A stretch of 64,000 nt of DNA from Bolinopsis microptera (lineage: Eukaryota; Ctenophora; Tentaculata; Lobata; Bolinopsidae), in assembly GCF_026151205.1 (NCBI RefSeq), contig NC_087074.1, forward strand, positions 20,081,240 to 20,145,239, given 5' to 3'. A program made the translations under genes and the position numbers. Below are positions 22,627 through 32,653 of the stretch, in pieces (within the stretch, counting starts at the first letter, position 1; each line of letters begins with the position of its first letter). A model generated the notes under the pieces. It was given only the letters and a program-made list of their open reading frames with translations. It made no database searches and was not told the origin of the DNA.

Positions 22627-24085
22627 TCCTATGAGCGTCTTATCGCTCTTTCTCGGCTCTACCACATCGCCCTTATGTTACTCCATTAAGAACAAATGGG
22701 CTGAAATTTAACGAAACCCACACAAGCAAGCGTAACAACACAACATACTCATATAATAGGACTGTATGCTGTAGGATGATTAATTAGATAAACTGCAGGG
22801 GTTACTGCAATAGCTATAGTTACTGATCATTGCTACAAGGTTGTAGTTTAATATCACATGGAAGTCACGTGTACCAATTACCAGGGGCGGTAGGTCAACG
22901 TGAAATTGTTTTGGTTAACAGATGAAATGTACGAAAGTACAGTCTCCTAATGTTGCTCCAACTTTAGCTAGTATCTATATATAGTATATACTGTATATAC
23001 TATATACTATAGTCTATATATAGTAGTAGCTGTATTTACAAAGGCGGCTTTGGTGGCTGGTAGAAGAACTATCCTCGTAACAAGCACAGGTCGGATCACA
23101 TTTAAACTTATGTGATAATATTCCAGTTTTAATACACCATCAACCCTGCCGCCAAGGATGTTGTTGTCGTCTCATTTCTGACCATTAGACGATCACGTAG
23201 TCGGAACAAATGACAAATCAACCATTGGCGGCAGTGCCACACGGCAGCTTAGGTAGTACGGTTGATGTCGCAATTCAAGAATCTGAGAGCTTCATGTTTA
23301 GAAACAGAATTGGATTATGCCCTGATCAAACACAAAATATCAAATAAAAGCGAACTTTTGTGACGGTAGAATTTAGCTACAGTTTGCTTCATATTCTGAG
23401 CTCTGAGCGATAATACTCTTCTTTATAATAATACTCTTCTTTCCACAATGATTTATAGAAGTCTTTCAATATCTCGTGCATATCCCAGAGTGTCCGCCTA
23501 AGTGAAAGGAGGTCTTCAGTCAACTTCTTTCACCATATGGGAGCAGTTCCCCAGTTCCATACAGATAGCTACTATCTTCGATATGATGGTAACCAGCCAC
23601 CAGGTAACCAGGTAACTGTCTCTACTTTCCAGAATGGATGGCTACAGATGGCTACTATCTTCGATATGTAACCAGGTAACCAGGTAACCAGGTCTCTACT
23701 TTCCAGAATCTTGATATCTGTCCAAGGTTTTTGCTCCAACTCAGTTTATCCTCTTCAATTTCAGACACAGATGTCTGGTCTACAAACGAGAAAGAAAGTT
23801 CATTTCAAACATTTGGAGCCAAAACTAAACCGCTCAAACACAACAAGTTGGTTATGATATAAAAGGAGGGTATACAACAAGTTGGTTATGATATAAAAGG
23901 AGGGTATACAACAACAAAAAGAGTAAAGAATTATGATAAGCAGTGTAGTAAGCACTGATAAGTACTGCAGTAAACTCTAAACTGAGTAAACTACACGAGA
24001 TAGACATTATTATCGGCTCGACCAATGGTCTTAGTAGTGGCTACAGTTATTGAGTTACCCGAGCTAGATAACTTTAACGTGATAA
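22627..24085. other. non-coding region with short repeats
   Basis: Holds a palindrome-like TATA tract (about 22972-23030), a duplicated segment with GGTAACCAGGTAAC near 23580-23690, and two tandem copies of a roughly 34-base unit containing GTTGGTTATGATATAAAAGG (about 23847-23912). No gene recognised. Confidence 0.5.
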
Positions 24086-24355
24086 TATGAGTATTATGTT
24101 GACTGTAAAATCATCGGTTTTGACACGTGCGCGCGGCTTTTAGGCAATCATAATACCGTTGCTGACAAAATAGCTACTGTTTATCCGTCCGAACACGAAA
24201 AGACTCCCAATTACTTAGATAAAAATACAATAGATAATACTGACCCGACTATACCGATTGGTGACCCTATTGTCCAGACTACAATCACCGAAAGAGCCAA
24301 GATACCCTCTCAACTTGGTGGAGGTCCGATCCACCACAATACGGTGCGTGTGTAA
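24086..24355 (+). CDS. ORF without start, possible retroelement protease-to-linker fragment
   Basis: A frame of about 90 codons runs from EYYVDCKIIGFDTCARLLG through NTVADKIATVYPSEHEK and a Thr/Asp/Pro segment to a TAA at 24353-24355. It contains no ATG. Just upstream, in another frame, LVVATVIELPELDNFNVII resembles the end of a retropepsin. The two together could be a frameshifted retroelement protease region. Alternatively it is the last exon of a host gene. The sequence is interrupted by the assembly gap 50 bases later. Confidence 0.25.
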   Translation, partial: YEYYVDCKIIGFDTCARLLGNHNTVADKIATVYPSEHEKTPNYLDKNTIDNTDPTIPIGDPIVQTTITERAKIPSQLGGGPIHHNTVRV

Positions 24356-24405
24356 GATTGTAAAAACTTAAAACGAGTGTAAACGAAGGGTTTAAATTTA
24401 AGGAG

Positions 24406-24505
24406 NNNNNNNNNNNNNNNNNNNNNNNNNNNNNNNNNNNNNNNNNNNNNNNNNNNNNNNNNNNNNNNNNNNNNNNNNNNNNNNNNNNNNNNNNNNNNNN
24501 NNNNN
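24406..24505. other. assembly gap of exactly 100 N
   Basis: A round number of unknown bases, normally a scaffold gap of unspecified size. It falls inside the RER1 gene: the C-terminal exons expected beyond 24546 are not found on the left side, so the real missing length is probably longer. Confidence 0.99.
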
Positions 24506-24545
24506 AAGTTAAGTTATTAGTTAAATTATTAGAAAATAACTTTAC

Positions 24546-25380
24546 CAGAATTTGAATTCAGGAAGTCTCCTTATGAAGGGTCTGAATTCTTCGTTGTTGT
24601 TGGTTGGTAAAGCTGGACCATCTTCATCATCTGAAGTTGGTTAACATTGATAAAATTAATAAGTGTCATACTCATACAGACAATTACTATTGAAAACAAT
24701 AAAAATAACTGTTATTTGATCCAAATTGCAGTTAGATGACTTACCAAGCGATTCAGACATTTCAAAGGAGGGGTCGATTTTAGGAGAAAGGAAGGCGATA
24801 AATAGATTGAGATGAAAGATAGCCAATGCGTAACTGGATATATACCAACCCTGAAAATACATAAATGCTAACTATTATCATCTTAATCATGTTAATACTG
24901 AAGTTGAAATGGACAGCTTTACACAATCACAGAACAGAAGGATAATGGTGTTCGACTGTTCACCACACAGAATATGTTGAATGTAATACATTAGCCATTA
25001 ATTTAGGCGACAGACGTGGTATAAATAATTCAACAGTAATTGCTAGAAGATTTAATATACATTCTATACTGTGATTTTCAATAATATGAACAAATCTGAC
25101 TACTGGTAGCCAGAATTTTACCAACAATCACTGACCTCCAGTGCTATTATCCGGTAGATAAAGTAGAATATTATTCCACAAACGAAGAGCCATCTGGGAA
25201 CCAAGAACGGCACAACATCGTCCAAAAATTTCTGATACCGCTGAAAGTGATTTGAAAGATAATTTAATAGGTTCAGATGGATTACAAAACGAGGAACACA
25301 TATAATTGATGTTGTCTTAACTTGCTTATATAAGGTTGTACAGCTAGTACCTGTTTTATAGCGAGTGCAACTTTATCCAT
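24546..25380 (-). CDS. RER1: RER1 homologue, Golgi retrieval receptor (3' end missing)
   Basis: Four exons on the minus strand join in consistent phase. 25351-25380 (ATG) gives [10 protein letters not shown]. 25136-25240 gives a membrane segment with [19 protein letters not shown]. 24745-24850 gives [20 protein letters not shown] followed by LSPKIDPS. 24546-24630 gives [12 protein letters not shown] then [17 protein letters not shown]. The order and the signature phrases ([21 protein letters not shown] and [16 protein letters not shown]) are those of RER1, which returns ER membrane proteins from the early Golgi through polar residues in their transmembrane segments. All junctions have GT-AG ends. 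The N-terminus is shorter than in human, and the last two membrane segments lie in or beyond the gap. A 3' splice site (ATTTTAG) sits 13 bases before the ATG. Confidence 0.93.
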
Positions 25381-25393
25381 TCCCGATACCTTC

Positions 25394-25971
25394 CTAAAAT
25401 ATTAAATGGTAAGTTCTTAGTACAGTTCTTATTTATAAAACAACAAAATGAGTGTTGAATGTAAAATATTAGGTAAATATATAATGAATCAATTTAGAGT
25501 CAGTTTATAAGAAGAGCTTTAGCTATCACGTTAGATTTTTTCGATAATGATATAGATTGAGTTTTAAAAATGATCAAAACCAATCTCACAGATGTACATA
25601 TTTTTGATAAAAAGTTAGAAGCTTCCAAAGGTCACTCAATAGTCAATATGACATATAAAAAGTTCAACAAAAAACCTCATTTTTAGAGATGTTTAACATA
25701 GACATTTTAACTTTAATTTCACAATAGTTTTTAATTCTGTCATCACAATCAATTGAATTTTAAATCGAATCATACAAACAGCCTTAAGGTAATTTCTCAC
25801 TAGCTGAGAAACCATTTGTCCTTTTGACAATTGGCAGTCTCAAAGAAGGTATCTGACCAGTGATCATGTGCAAATTGACTCAGTCCGAATTGAAACGTCT
25901 TCCTTGATATGAGAGTTTAAACACAGAATAACATTATACTGATGAACACAATGCTGGTACTTGCCAATGAC
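25394..25971. other. spacer between BLOC1S1 and RER1
   Basis: About 580 bases of AT-rich sequence between two co-oriented minus-strand genes. No other coding sequence is recognised. Confidence 0.5.
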
Positions 25972-26367
25972 TCATTCCAATATTGATACATTAGAATTCG
26001 AATTTTCCACCTCGCCTTTGTAAGCATATGCCAACGTGTGAGATATCTTAGTCATTTCATTTTCCAATGACTTAGCCCAATTGCTCACATCACCAATTTC
26101 CTTCAAAGCCTCGTTAAAGTTATCCAAAAGTTTGAGCCACTGTTCTGATTGCCTTTGAAGGTTTGCACTGTTGTATTGGAGCTGTCTTGTGTGACCTTGG
26201 AGTTTTTTCTGATTGATATATGCACCCTCTACTCTACTATTCATTTTGTCGACAAGCAGCACATTTAGCTGGCTACACAACTGCTGAACCTCTTTTTTTC
26301 TTACTTCTTGAAGATCCCTCTGTATTGACTGCTTTGTCTGATATCGTTTCATAGTTTGGGACATCAT
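25972..26367 (-). CDS. BLOC1S1: BLOC1S1 homologue (BLOS1/GCN5L1), lysosome and organelle biogenesis
   Basis: A single-exon frame of 131 residues matches the GCN5L1/BLOS1 family over nearly its whole length. It has an N-terminal basic/glutamine-rich helix, an AYINQKKL phrase, and the diagnostic block WLKLLDNFNEALKEIGDVSN followed by WAKSLENEM. Human BLOC1S1 is about 125 residues. The protein is a coiled-coil subunit of the BLOC-1 and BORC complexes, which control endosome-to-lysosome-related-organelle traffic and lysosome positioning, and has been linked to mitochondrial protein acetylation. The ATG is preceded, three bases away, by a 3' splice site (AACTTTTAG on the minus strand). It is probably divergent because of a fast-evolving lineage. 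Confidence 0.93.
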   Translation of the reverse strand: MMSQTMKRYQTKQSIQRDLQEVRKKEVQQLCSQLNVLLVDKMNSRVEGAYINQKKLQGHTRQLQYNSANLQRQSEQWLKLLDNFNEALKEIGDVSNWAKSLENEMTKISHTLAYAYKGEVENSNSNVSILE

Positions 26368-26539
26368 TTTCTAAAAGTTAAAGATTTGTTATAATTAATA
26401 TTATCTGTATTCCGGGCAGCACCTGAGACTTGTGGAAATAGATGAATTTGTTGTTGACACTTCAAATAATTTTAAGGCAATAGGCAATTTCAGTTGCCTG
26501 TGCATCACACATTTACTATCTAAATTATCTATATTCATA

Positions 26540-26754
26540 GGCATCCTCACCTAATTTAGAATTCTACAATCAAATTAAACATGATTTTGAACCAGAAACA
26601 TACTTAGGAGTGGTTAAGATCCCTGATGCTCGGAAAAGCTTAACAAAGTTTTGTATTAGCTGCCACAATCTTTACATTGAGAGGGGCCGTTACGAAACCC
26701 CCCTAGTACCAAGAGAACATCAATGGTGCACTTTCTGCTTTTTCAGCAAGGGGC
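26540..26754 (+). pseudogene. LINE C-terminal fragment, part 1
   Basis: The open frame contains DFEPETYLGVVKIPDARKSL then TKFCISCHNLYIERGRYE and ends WCTFCFFSKG. This is the start of the Cys/His region at the C-terminus of many invertebrate LINE reverse transcriptases (L-T/S-x-F-R-I-S-x-H-N-L-x-I-E-x-G-R-Y, then C-x-x-C). It breaks off at an inserted foldback element and resumes in frame at 27659. Confidence 0.7.
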
Positions 26755-27658
26755 TTAAGGGGGCAGGGGGGGGGGGTCCTCATGGAAATTTTCTCAAAAT
26801 CGATTTTTTAGTTGTTTCTAATAGAGGGGAGTGATGTCTATTAGATGCTTTTAATCCCATAGAAAAATATTGTTCTTAGCCGAAATTATTGCCGGTCAAA
26901 GGTCAGCGCTTGTGAGTAATTGTATTGCGCAAGGGATTTTTGATCGCGTCCTGAAAATCGACTCTAAAAATCTATCTTCTCCTACATTTTTTGAGCAATC
27001 ACTCTGAAACTTTCAGGATATGTTCTAGGGACCATTTAGAAGAGATATTGATGATGACAATCTTAAAATAACTGGCTACAATGAGCATTTTATTAACAAT
27101 AAATAGTAAAGATCAAAACTTCAATTTCCAAAAGACTAATAATGTTAAATACCTACCTAACAAAATTACACCCCGTTAAAACGTTATAAAACATCAGTAA
27201 TAGAAGAGATAAGCCGGATGAAATTTTGAGATAGGCCTTTAAAAATTTTTTATTCGATTTTGAAAATCTTGGACCTTTTGAAAATCATCAAAAAACAATG
27301 TCCAAGATTTTCAAAATCGAATAAAAATGTTTAAAGGCCTATCTCAAAATTCCATCCGGCTTATCTCTTCTAAATGGTCCCTAGAACATATCCTGAAAGT
27401 TTCAGAGTGATTGCTTAAAAAATGTAGGAGAAGATAGATTTTTAGAGTCGATTTTCAGGACGCGCGATCAAAAATCCCTTGCGCAATACAATTACACACA
27501 AGCGCTGACTTTTGACCGGCAATAATTTCGGCTAGGAACAATATTTTTCTATGGGATTAAAAGTATCTGATAGACATCACTCCCCTCTATTAGAAACAAC
27601 TAAAAAATCGATTTTGAGAAAATTTCCATGAGGACCCCCCCCCTGCCCTTAAGGGGGC
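26755..27658. mobile_element. foldback (long inverted repeat) element with 6-bp target-site duplication
   Basis: Two arms of about 300-360 bases are reverse complements. The outer parts (about 26755-27046 and 27360-27658) and the inner parts (about 27211-27275 and 27300-27367) pair around a short loop near 27280-27300. The ends contain TTAAGGGGGCAGGGGGG and its complement. AGGGGC is duplicated at 26749-26754 and 27659-27664. Removing the element plus one duplication joins the two LINE fragments in frame, which defines its borders. It has no coding capacity and is therefore non-autonomous. Confidence 0.9.
27047..27201. mobile_element. 155-bp insertion nested in the left foldback arm
   Basis: The left arm is interrupted by 155 bases flanked by a 9-base direct repeat AGAAGAGAT (27038-27046 and 27202-27210). 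The right arm has the uninterrupted sequence. The insert shares GCATTTTATTAACAATAAAT and an AACGTTATAAAAC block with the dispersed repeat near 14.59-14.70 kb, so it is a member of that family. Confidence 0.85.
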
Positions 27659-27912
27659 AGGGGCCTATTGAGGACGAAATTCATGTTCTAACTGACTGTT
27701 TACTCTACTCCTTAGTTAGAGAAAAATTTAACTTCCACCCCAAAAATATTACTGACCTAGCCGGTTTGCTATCCGATAAAACACTAGACCCTACAAAATT
27801 TACTGCCACAGCAAGAGCAATCCATTCAATTCTCTCTGTGAACGAACATTTTACAGCCTATTATAAGAGCCCAGACTTCCACTCAAATACTGGCCAATGC
27901 ATAATGCTATAG
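27659..27912 (+). pseudogene. LINE C-terminal fragment, part 2
   Basis: The frame resumes after the foldback element with GPIEDEIHVLTDCLLYSLVR, completing the C-x-x-C ... H ... C zinc-binding pattern. It then has a helical tail to a TAG at about 27910. No reverse transcriptase core is present, so this is a 5'-truncated LINE copy. Confidence 0.7.
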
Positions 27913-28008
27913 GACCTCAAAATAAGATCGAAATCTACAAATCCAATCTATTCATAGAAAAATAGTATTATAAAACATTTCTATTTCATACCTACACATT
28001 TGTAAATA

Positions 28009-29324
28009 CCTTACTCAGGATTATTATGACCGGGATAAAGTGGCGGGTTTAGGGCAATTTCGCCATATTATTCCCGAACCACATTTTCACCGGTTGTTAA
28101 TAAACCCGCCGTCTCAGCTTTTAGGGTTCCCTAGGGGTATGGGTGCTCATATTTTAATCGTTGTCTTATATTCACTAAAGAAGACTATTGGGACACTTGT
28201 TGTAGGTTTTTCGACTTCATTTGGCTAAAATTGCAAAAAATTCACCTTTTTGCCCAATTCTTGTCACTCAAAGTAAAAGTAACAGTTAAATTAAAACTTG
28301 AATTAATTAAAACTGTCAATAACATGAATCAGTTTCATCAGTCATTTATTCATAATTCTAAACAATGTGAACGATGTATTCTTTCGAAGATTTTCTACAA
28401 ATTGAGTCATAAGAAAAAAGAATATTCAAACAATATACACATAATATAGCAATGGCCAATTGGCTGACTATAAGGTCATGGCCTGAACAAACAATTTTTT
28501 AAAATAGTCAAGTGATGCTAAAGCAGAGCACAAATTGAGTCATAATGGTTATTTGATACACGTAAACATTTAATGCTAATTCAAAACAACGAATTTGCTA
28601 GAGTGCTAGACTACCAACACGTTACTACCAGCAGAAAGGGGATCACAAAAAATTCCTATAAGTAACAACAATCTCACTATCAATAGTCCACAAGTTTATA
28701 AGTCCTTATAAGGATCCTGTTCAGGGAATTGCGTGTAATTAATTGCCTCTAAAATACCAGCTCGACGAAATTCTGTCTACTTTCAACAATTATTGATAAT
28801 TCGACTTGTTTCACAAGTTTTAGCAATGCGAAAATTTCTAAACTTGCTTATCTCTAATAAAGAAATTTACATCTGAGACAAAATTTTTGAATCTAAAATT
28901 GAAAGGTTGGACACCGGTAAAATGGCGACCAGGAAAATGTGGTGGGTTTTGAGCAATTTCGCCATATTTTTCCCGACCCATATTTTAACCAGTGGCGGAA
29001 CGAAAGGCCCTGCTGACCCCGCTGTGCAGGGGGGCGCCGTCTTAGGGGGGCGCCAAATCGTCGTTTGAATGTGGCACAATTTCGAAAACTTAACTAAAGT
29101 ACTAGCAAAACTGCGCGTTTTGCTCTAGATACACACTTTTTTAGAGATTTTACCGGCGTATTCTCTAAAATCACCTAATTTGTTCAATTTTAGGGAGGGG
29201 CACCAAAAGGGGAGGGGGCGCCAACAGGGGGGCGCTTTTTTCGGCAGGGGGCGCCAACAGGCAACGTTACGCCACTGATTTTAACCAGTCGTTAATAAAC
29301 CCGTCGTAATAATCCCGAGTAAGG
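28009..29324. mobile_element. non-autonomous TIR element flanked by TA
   Basis: Inverted ends CCTTACTCrGGATTATTAyG are found at 28009 and, as complement, up to 29324. TA lies directly outside both ends, as for Tc1/mariner-type insertion. Subterminal blocks (GAGCAATTTCGCCATAT near the right, GGGCAATTTCGCCATAT near the left) are duplicated in the same orientation inside. No transposase is visible; the open frames within are short and unsupported. It carries a younger nested insertion at 28990-29277. Confidence 0.75.
28990..29277. mobile_element. hAT-type MITE (288 bp) with 8-bp target-site duplication
   Basis: Starts CAGTGGCGGAACG and ends CGTTACGCCACTG, an inverted pair with one mismatch. ATTTTAAC is duplicated exactly on both sides (28982-28989 and 29278-29285); 8-bp duplications and CAGTGGCG-like ends are typical of hAT elements. 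The interior has GGGGGGCGCC blocks. The related block near 28079-28110 preserves the unoccupied target, confirming the insertion. Confidence 0.92.
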
Positions 29325-29384
29325 TAACTATAATTGTGTAACCTTAAATTATTTCAGAATTATAACTATTGTGAATTCAATAAA

Positions 29385-29725
29385 TTGTATCCTTGTATCC
29401 TAGACGTAGCAGGAACCCGTCTAACCCTAAAGTGGTGTCAAGGCTCAAGAGACTGACATAATTATTACCTATTTAATTAGATTTTTTGACACCACTTGGA
29501 GGTCCAAATTTAGGGCACTAAAATTCTTATTCCTTGGCCTATCTTTCTATTTTTCATGCTGATTTGAAAAGCATTAAAGCATTTGACCCAGTCAAAAAAG
29601 TTTCAGTTGTATATCTTTTACAGTTTTCGTGGAAAGTTGCGTTAAAATTGATGCCGTGGTGTCAGTTAAATGGTATGGATAAATGTATATATATATCGTC
29701 TCACTTTATAAATAGTAAGATAATT
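29385..29725 (+). repeat. dispersed repeat, inverted copy at 53.7-54.0 kb
   Basis: The segment from AGCAGGAACCCGTCTAACCC to the TATATATCGTCTCACTTTAT end matches, as reverse complement, about 53695-54005. Shared landmarks are a GACACCACTT block and TTTGACCCAGTCAAAAAAG. The 66-codon frame inside belongs to the repeat and is not a gene. Confidence 0.8.
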
Positions 29726-29941
29726 TGTAATTGATATTTAATACTATTGTAAAATCTTCAGTACCAAAGAGAAGAATAGTTGACGAAGTATTAGGTTCAG
29801 ATCGAAGTACCAGCACAGAATCAATATATATTTGTAACCCTAAATCGCCTTCATAATCGATATGAAAACAAGAACAGAAACTCTCTTAGAAGACCCTTAC
29901 TCACCCCCAGCTATGCTGCTGTAAGTGTAATAGTAACTAAG

Positions 29942-30196
29942 ATGAAACTGAAAGATGCGAAAGAGGAGCTTTCTGCATGTAACCAGGAAAATAAAGGTGT
30001 TGTAGCCTTGTTAAGACAGAGACTATGGAGATACTTAACTAGGGACTCAGACCAGTCATACGACAAAAGTGGAGAGTTCTTATACTCCCCTGAACCGCCA
30101 CTCTCTGAAACTGCCCCGGTTCCAAACAGCGTTGTATCTCCTACTGAGTTCTGTTTTCATTGCGAGCGTGCAAAATCACTTTACAGTCCATTTTAA
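29942..30196 (+). CDS. SAP-like domain ORF, unassigned
   Basis: The frame begins MKLKDAKEELSACNQENKG then VVALLRQRL. This resembles a SAP motif, a helix-turn-helix of about 35 residues that binds AT-rich DNA, with the usual L-x-x-x-L...G-x-x-x-x-L-x-x-R-L spacing. A Ser/Pro segment and a HCERAK phrase follow. It ends at a TAA just before 30200. Such SAP-like starts are common on invertebrate retroelement and transposase proteins, so this could be either a first exon or element debris. Confidence 0.35.
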   Translation: MKLKDAKEELSACNQENKGVVALLRQRLWRYLTRDSDQSYDKSGEFLYSPEPPLSETAPVPNSVVSPTEFCFHCERAKSLYSPF

Positions 30197-30239
30197 AGAT
30201 TTTTCTAAAAGGCCGGCTGACCGTCAAAAACTAGCTGGT

Positions 30240-31470
30240 TTGATGTGTTTTCGAACGCTGATTCCGAATCTCCCCACATGACATAGGGTTAAAATGTTTC
30301 CCCAGTCCTAGCGAGATATCGGCAAAAAACTGTTTTGATCACGTGATATGACCATTCAAGGAAGTTGGTATAATTTCTCGTTAAGGCCAAGGTTAGGGTT
30401 TCAGTATATGCTTCAGTTAGGAATTAGATTAGTGTTTTGAATTATCATTCAGCGTCTGGAAAAGTGTAAAAATATTTACGTGGCAGTCGAGTGTACAGTA
30501 ACTAATTATCATCCTTTACAATGCAGCGATCAATCATTAAGTACTTAGTACTCCCCCCAATAACTCGTTGCGCGCGCAACCGCTAAAGGCGGTTGTAGTG
30601 GGAATGGGGAATGACAGCCGACTAAATCGGTCGCGCGCGCAGCACGATATTTAGCTATGATTAGAGCAACACATTTTGCCGTAAATATAAAATTTCTTAA
30701 TTTCTTGCGCAACAAGTCGAAGATAATTATTTAAATAATATTTTGCACTCGCAACACATGTCTGAAAAAATGGCACTATATTTAGTAAATCAAAATTGAA
30801 TTTATGATTGGAGGACTTTGCCGCTTCGACGTGCCGCGCAAACTAGCATCGTCGATCGTTAATCTGCTGTCTGCTTCGCAGAGCAACGATCTCGATAGGT
30901 TGACACCGTCAATCAAAATTTATGAATGACGGCGTAAATAGTTAAAAATAAAATATAATACAAAGCGCGCGATAATTGAGAGTCGAGACATATTAAATGT
31001 TCAACAAACATTGTCATATAATAGTAAGTAAGTGAATACAAATTATGACCATGACATAACATCATGTCACACATGTCTACAAAGTATCAAATCACTATAT
31101 GGAAAAATATTCACATAGCCATGTGCCTACGCGTACTGCGTGACGCGCTTGTTTCACAAGTAGGATACTACTGCAAGCGAGAGGGCTCTGGTTAGAGCAA
31201 GGAAAAATATTGTCATACGTTGTATGACCCGCCGCGCACGAGTACGCGGCTCCCCCTGTTTCGTAGAAACTCTACTATAGTGAAGCGACAGTGGGGGTCA
31301 CCACGTGATACAAAAATATAAATATCTTACCACCAAATTAATAAATTATTAACTACAACTTTATTAAAAAATTTCAAATAAGTTCAAAAAGCATCCCCAA
31401 AAGATATCCTACTTGTGAAACAAGCGCGTCACGCAGTACGCGTAGGCACATGGCTATGTGAACCCTATTC
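30240..31470 (-). repeat. inverted copy of the 13.1-15.2 kb repeat cluster
   Basis: Blocks shared with 13.1-15.2 kb, mostly in opposite orientation: GATTCCGAATCtCCCC near 30260, ACTTTGCCGCTTCGACG near 30813, CATAGCCATGTGCCTACGCG near 31118, CGCGCACGAGTACGCGGCTC near 31232. The order is rearranged relative to the other cluster. Confidence 0.6.
31109..31466. repeat. inverted repeat around a 210-bp spacer
   Basis: About 70 bases at 31109-31180 (with ACGCGTACTGCGTGACGCGC) recur as reverse complement at about 31393-31466 with few changes, a snapback structure inside the dispersed repeat. Confidence 0.85.
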
Positions 31471-31865
31471 ATACTTCCCAGAAGAATAAAGATTTGTAAT
31501 CGCGTCAGCTGCGGCTCATGGAGGGGATCACTTTGGAGGTGAAGAGCGTCCAAAGGCCGTTTGCTCGTCTGATTGAAGAGGTGGGTACTCTCCATATACA
31601 TAATACAGCTATATCCATGATACAGCTATCGACTGGAAATTTTTAATTTAACAACAACGGTAGAAGAGGGTTGAATATGTGGTGATCTTATTGAGGTTTT
31701 TAAAGTTATAAGTTGATCGATTACGGCCTGATCTGTTTGGAATGAGCAGATCCGGACTTAATATAGTATCAATAGCCCAGCATCTTGAACTGCAAGGACT
31801 GCAAAGACAAGCTTTGAGTCTCCTAGATTTGTTTATGTACATTTTTTAGATATTTATATATATAT

Positions 31866-32177
31866 ATAAACAAAAAACGTGAGTACAATGACAGAGTCCT
31901 AAATGTTGAAAAGGCTTCCTTCACGCCACTGGTGTTCAGTACTACAGGAGGAATGGCAACCGAGGCTTCACAGTTCCTAAAACATCTCGCTGAAAAGATC
32001 AGCCTAAAGAAAGGCCAACGGTATTGTGATGTGATGTCATTTGTCAGACGCAGACTGCGTTTTGATCTACTCAGAACCTGTATAATCTCTATCAGGGGGT
32101 ACAGAGGTACCAGAACCCTTCCACCCACAGCAATAAGTGATTTGGACCTTAACCTGATCAACACTCTTAAACCCTAA
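31866..32177 (+). CDS. retroelement-associated C-terminal module, copy 1
   Basis: Open frame without ATG at its start: NKKREYNDRVLNVEKASFTP then LVFSTTGGMATEASQFLKHL and a basic segment (FVRRRLRFDLLRTCIISIRG) to a TAA at 32175-32177. This string of motifs (R-V-x-x-V-E-x-x-x-F-T-P-L-V-F-x-x-x-G-G-M, then a helix and LR-x-x-I-x-x-I-R-G) recurs at the C-terminus of reverse-transcriptase-containing retroelement proteins in cnidarians and other invertebrates, to my recollection. No reverse transcriptase is found upstream, so it is a truncated copy. Confidence 0.5.
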   Translation: MNKKREYNDRVLNVEKASFTPLVFSTTGGMATEASQFLKHLAEKISLKKGQRYCDVMSFVRRRLRFDLLRTCIISIRGYRGTRTLPPTAISDLDLNLINTLKP

Positions 32178-32404
32178 AAGGTCATGGAGTGCTTGTTGGA
32201 TGGTGGTCTAAACTGCTTTTTGTTGTGATGTGATTTAGTGGATTTTACATATATTATTACAAAGGGTTTTATTTTACCTCAGTTTTTAAATTTGTACCAT
32301 TTTTACAGAATTTTTATAATTATAATTATTTTTATATAGGGTCATTGCTATATTATGTGTATATTGTTTGAATAATTCTATTTTTTAGATATTTTACTGT
32401 ACTA

Positions 32405-32653
32405 TTTTATATAGTCCTATCAACCACTGGGGGTATGGGAAGGGAAGCTAATAAGTTCTTCAAGAAATTAGCGGATAAACTATCTAGGAAATCAGGCCAA
32501 CGATATAGTGAGGCAATGACATTTATTAGGAAGAGAGTAAGATTTGACCAATTGAGAACAACAATCATAGCTCTTAGAGGAGAGAGAGGGTTGAAAAGTA
32601 GTAGTGCAGTAAAAATAGCAGTATTAGATATAAATTTGGAGCCAGTTCTTTAA
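32405..32653 (+). CDS. retroelement-associated C-terminal module, copy 2
   Basis: Second tandem copy: STTGGMGREANKFFKKLADK, then a basic segment and LRTTIIALRGERG, ending with a TAA at 32651-32653. The protein is roughly 55 percent identical to copy 1 over the aligned part, but the codons are largely different, whereas the following non-coding bases are almost the same in both copies. Confidence 0.5.
   Translation, partial: FYIVLSTTGGMGREANKFFKKLADKLSRKSGQRYSEAMTFIRKRVRFDQLRTTIIALRGERGLKSSSAVKIAVLDINLEPVL

Noticed and set aside
28867..29079. Minus-strand ORF with Pro-rich segment
   Set aside because: It spans the border of the hAT MITE and its host element, so the frame is accidental.
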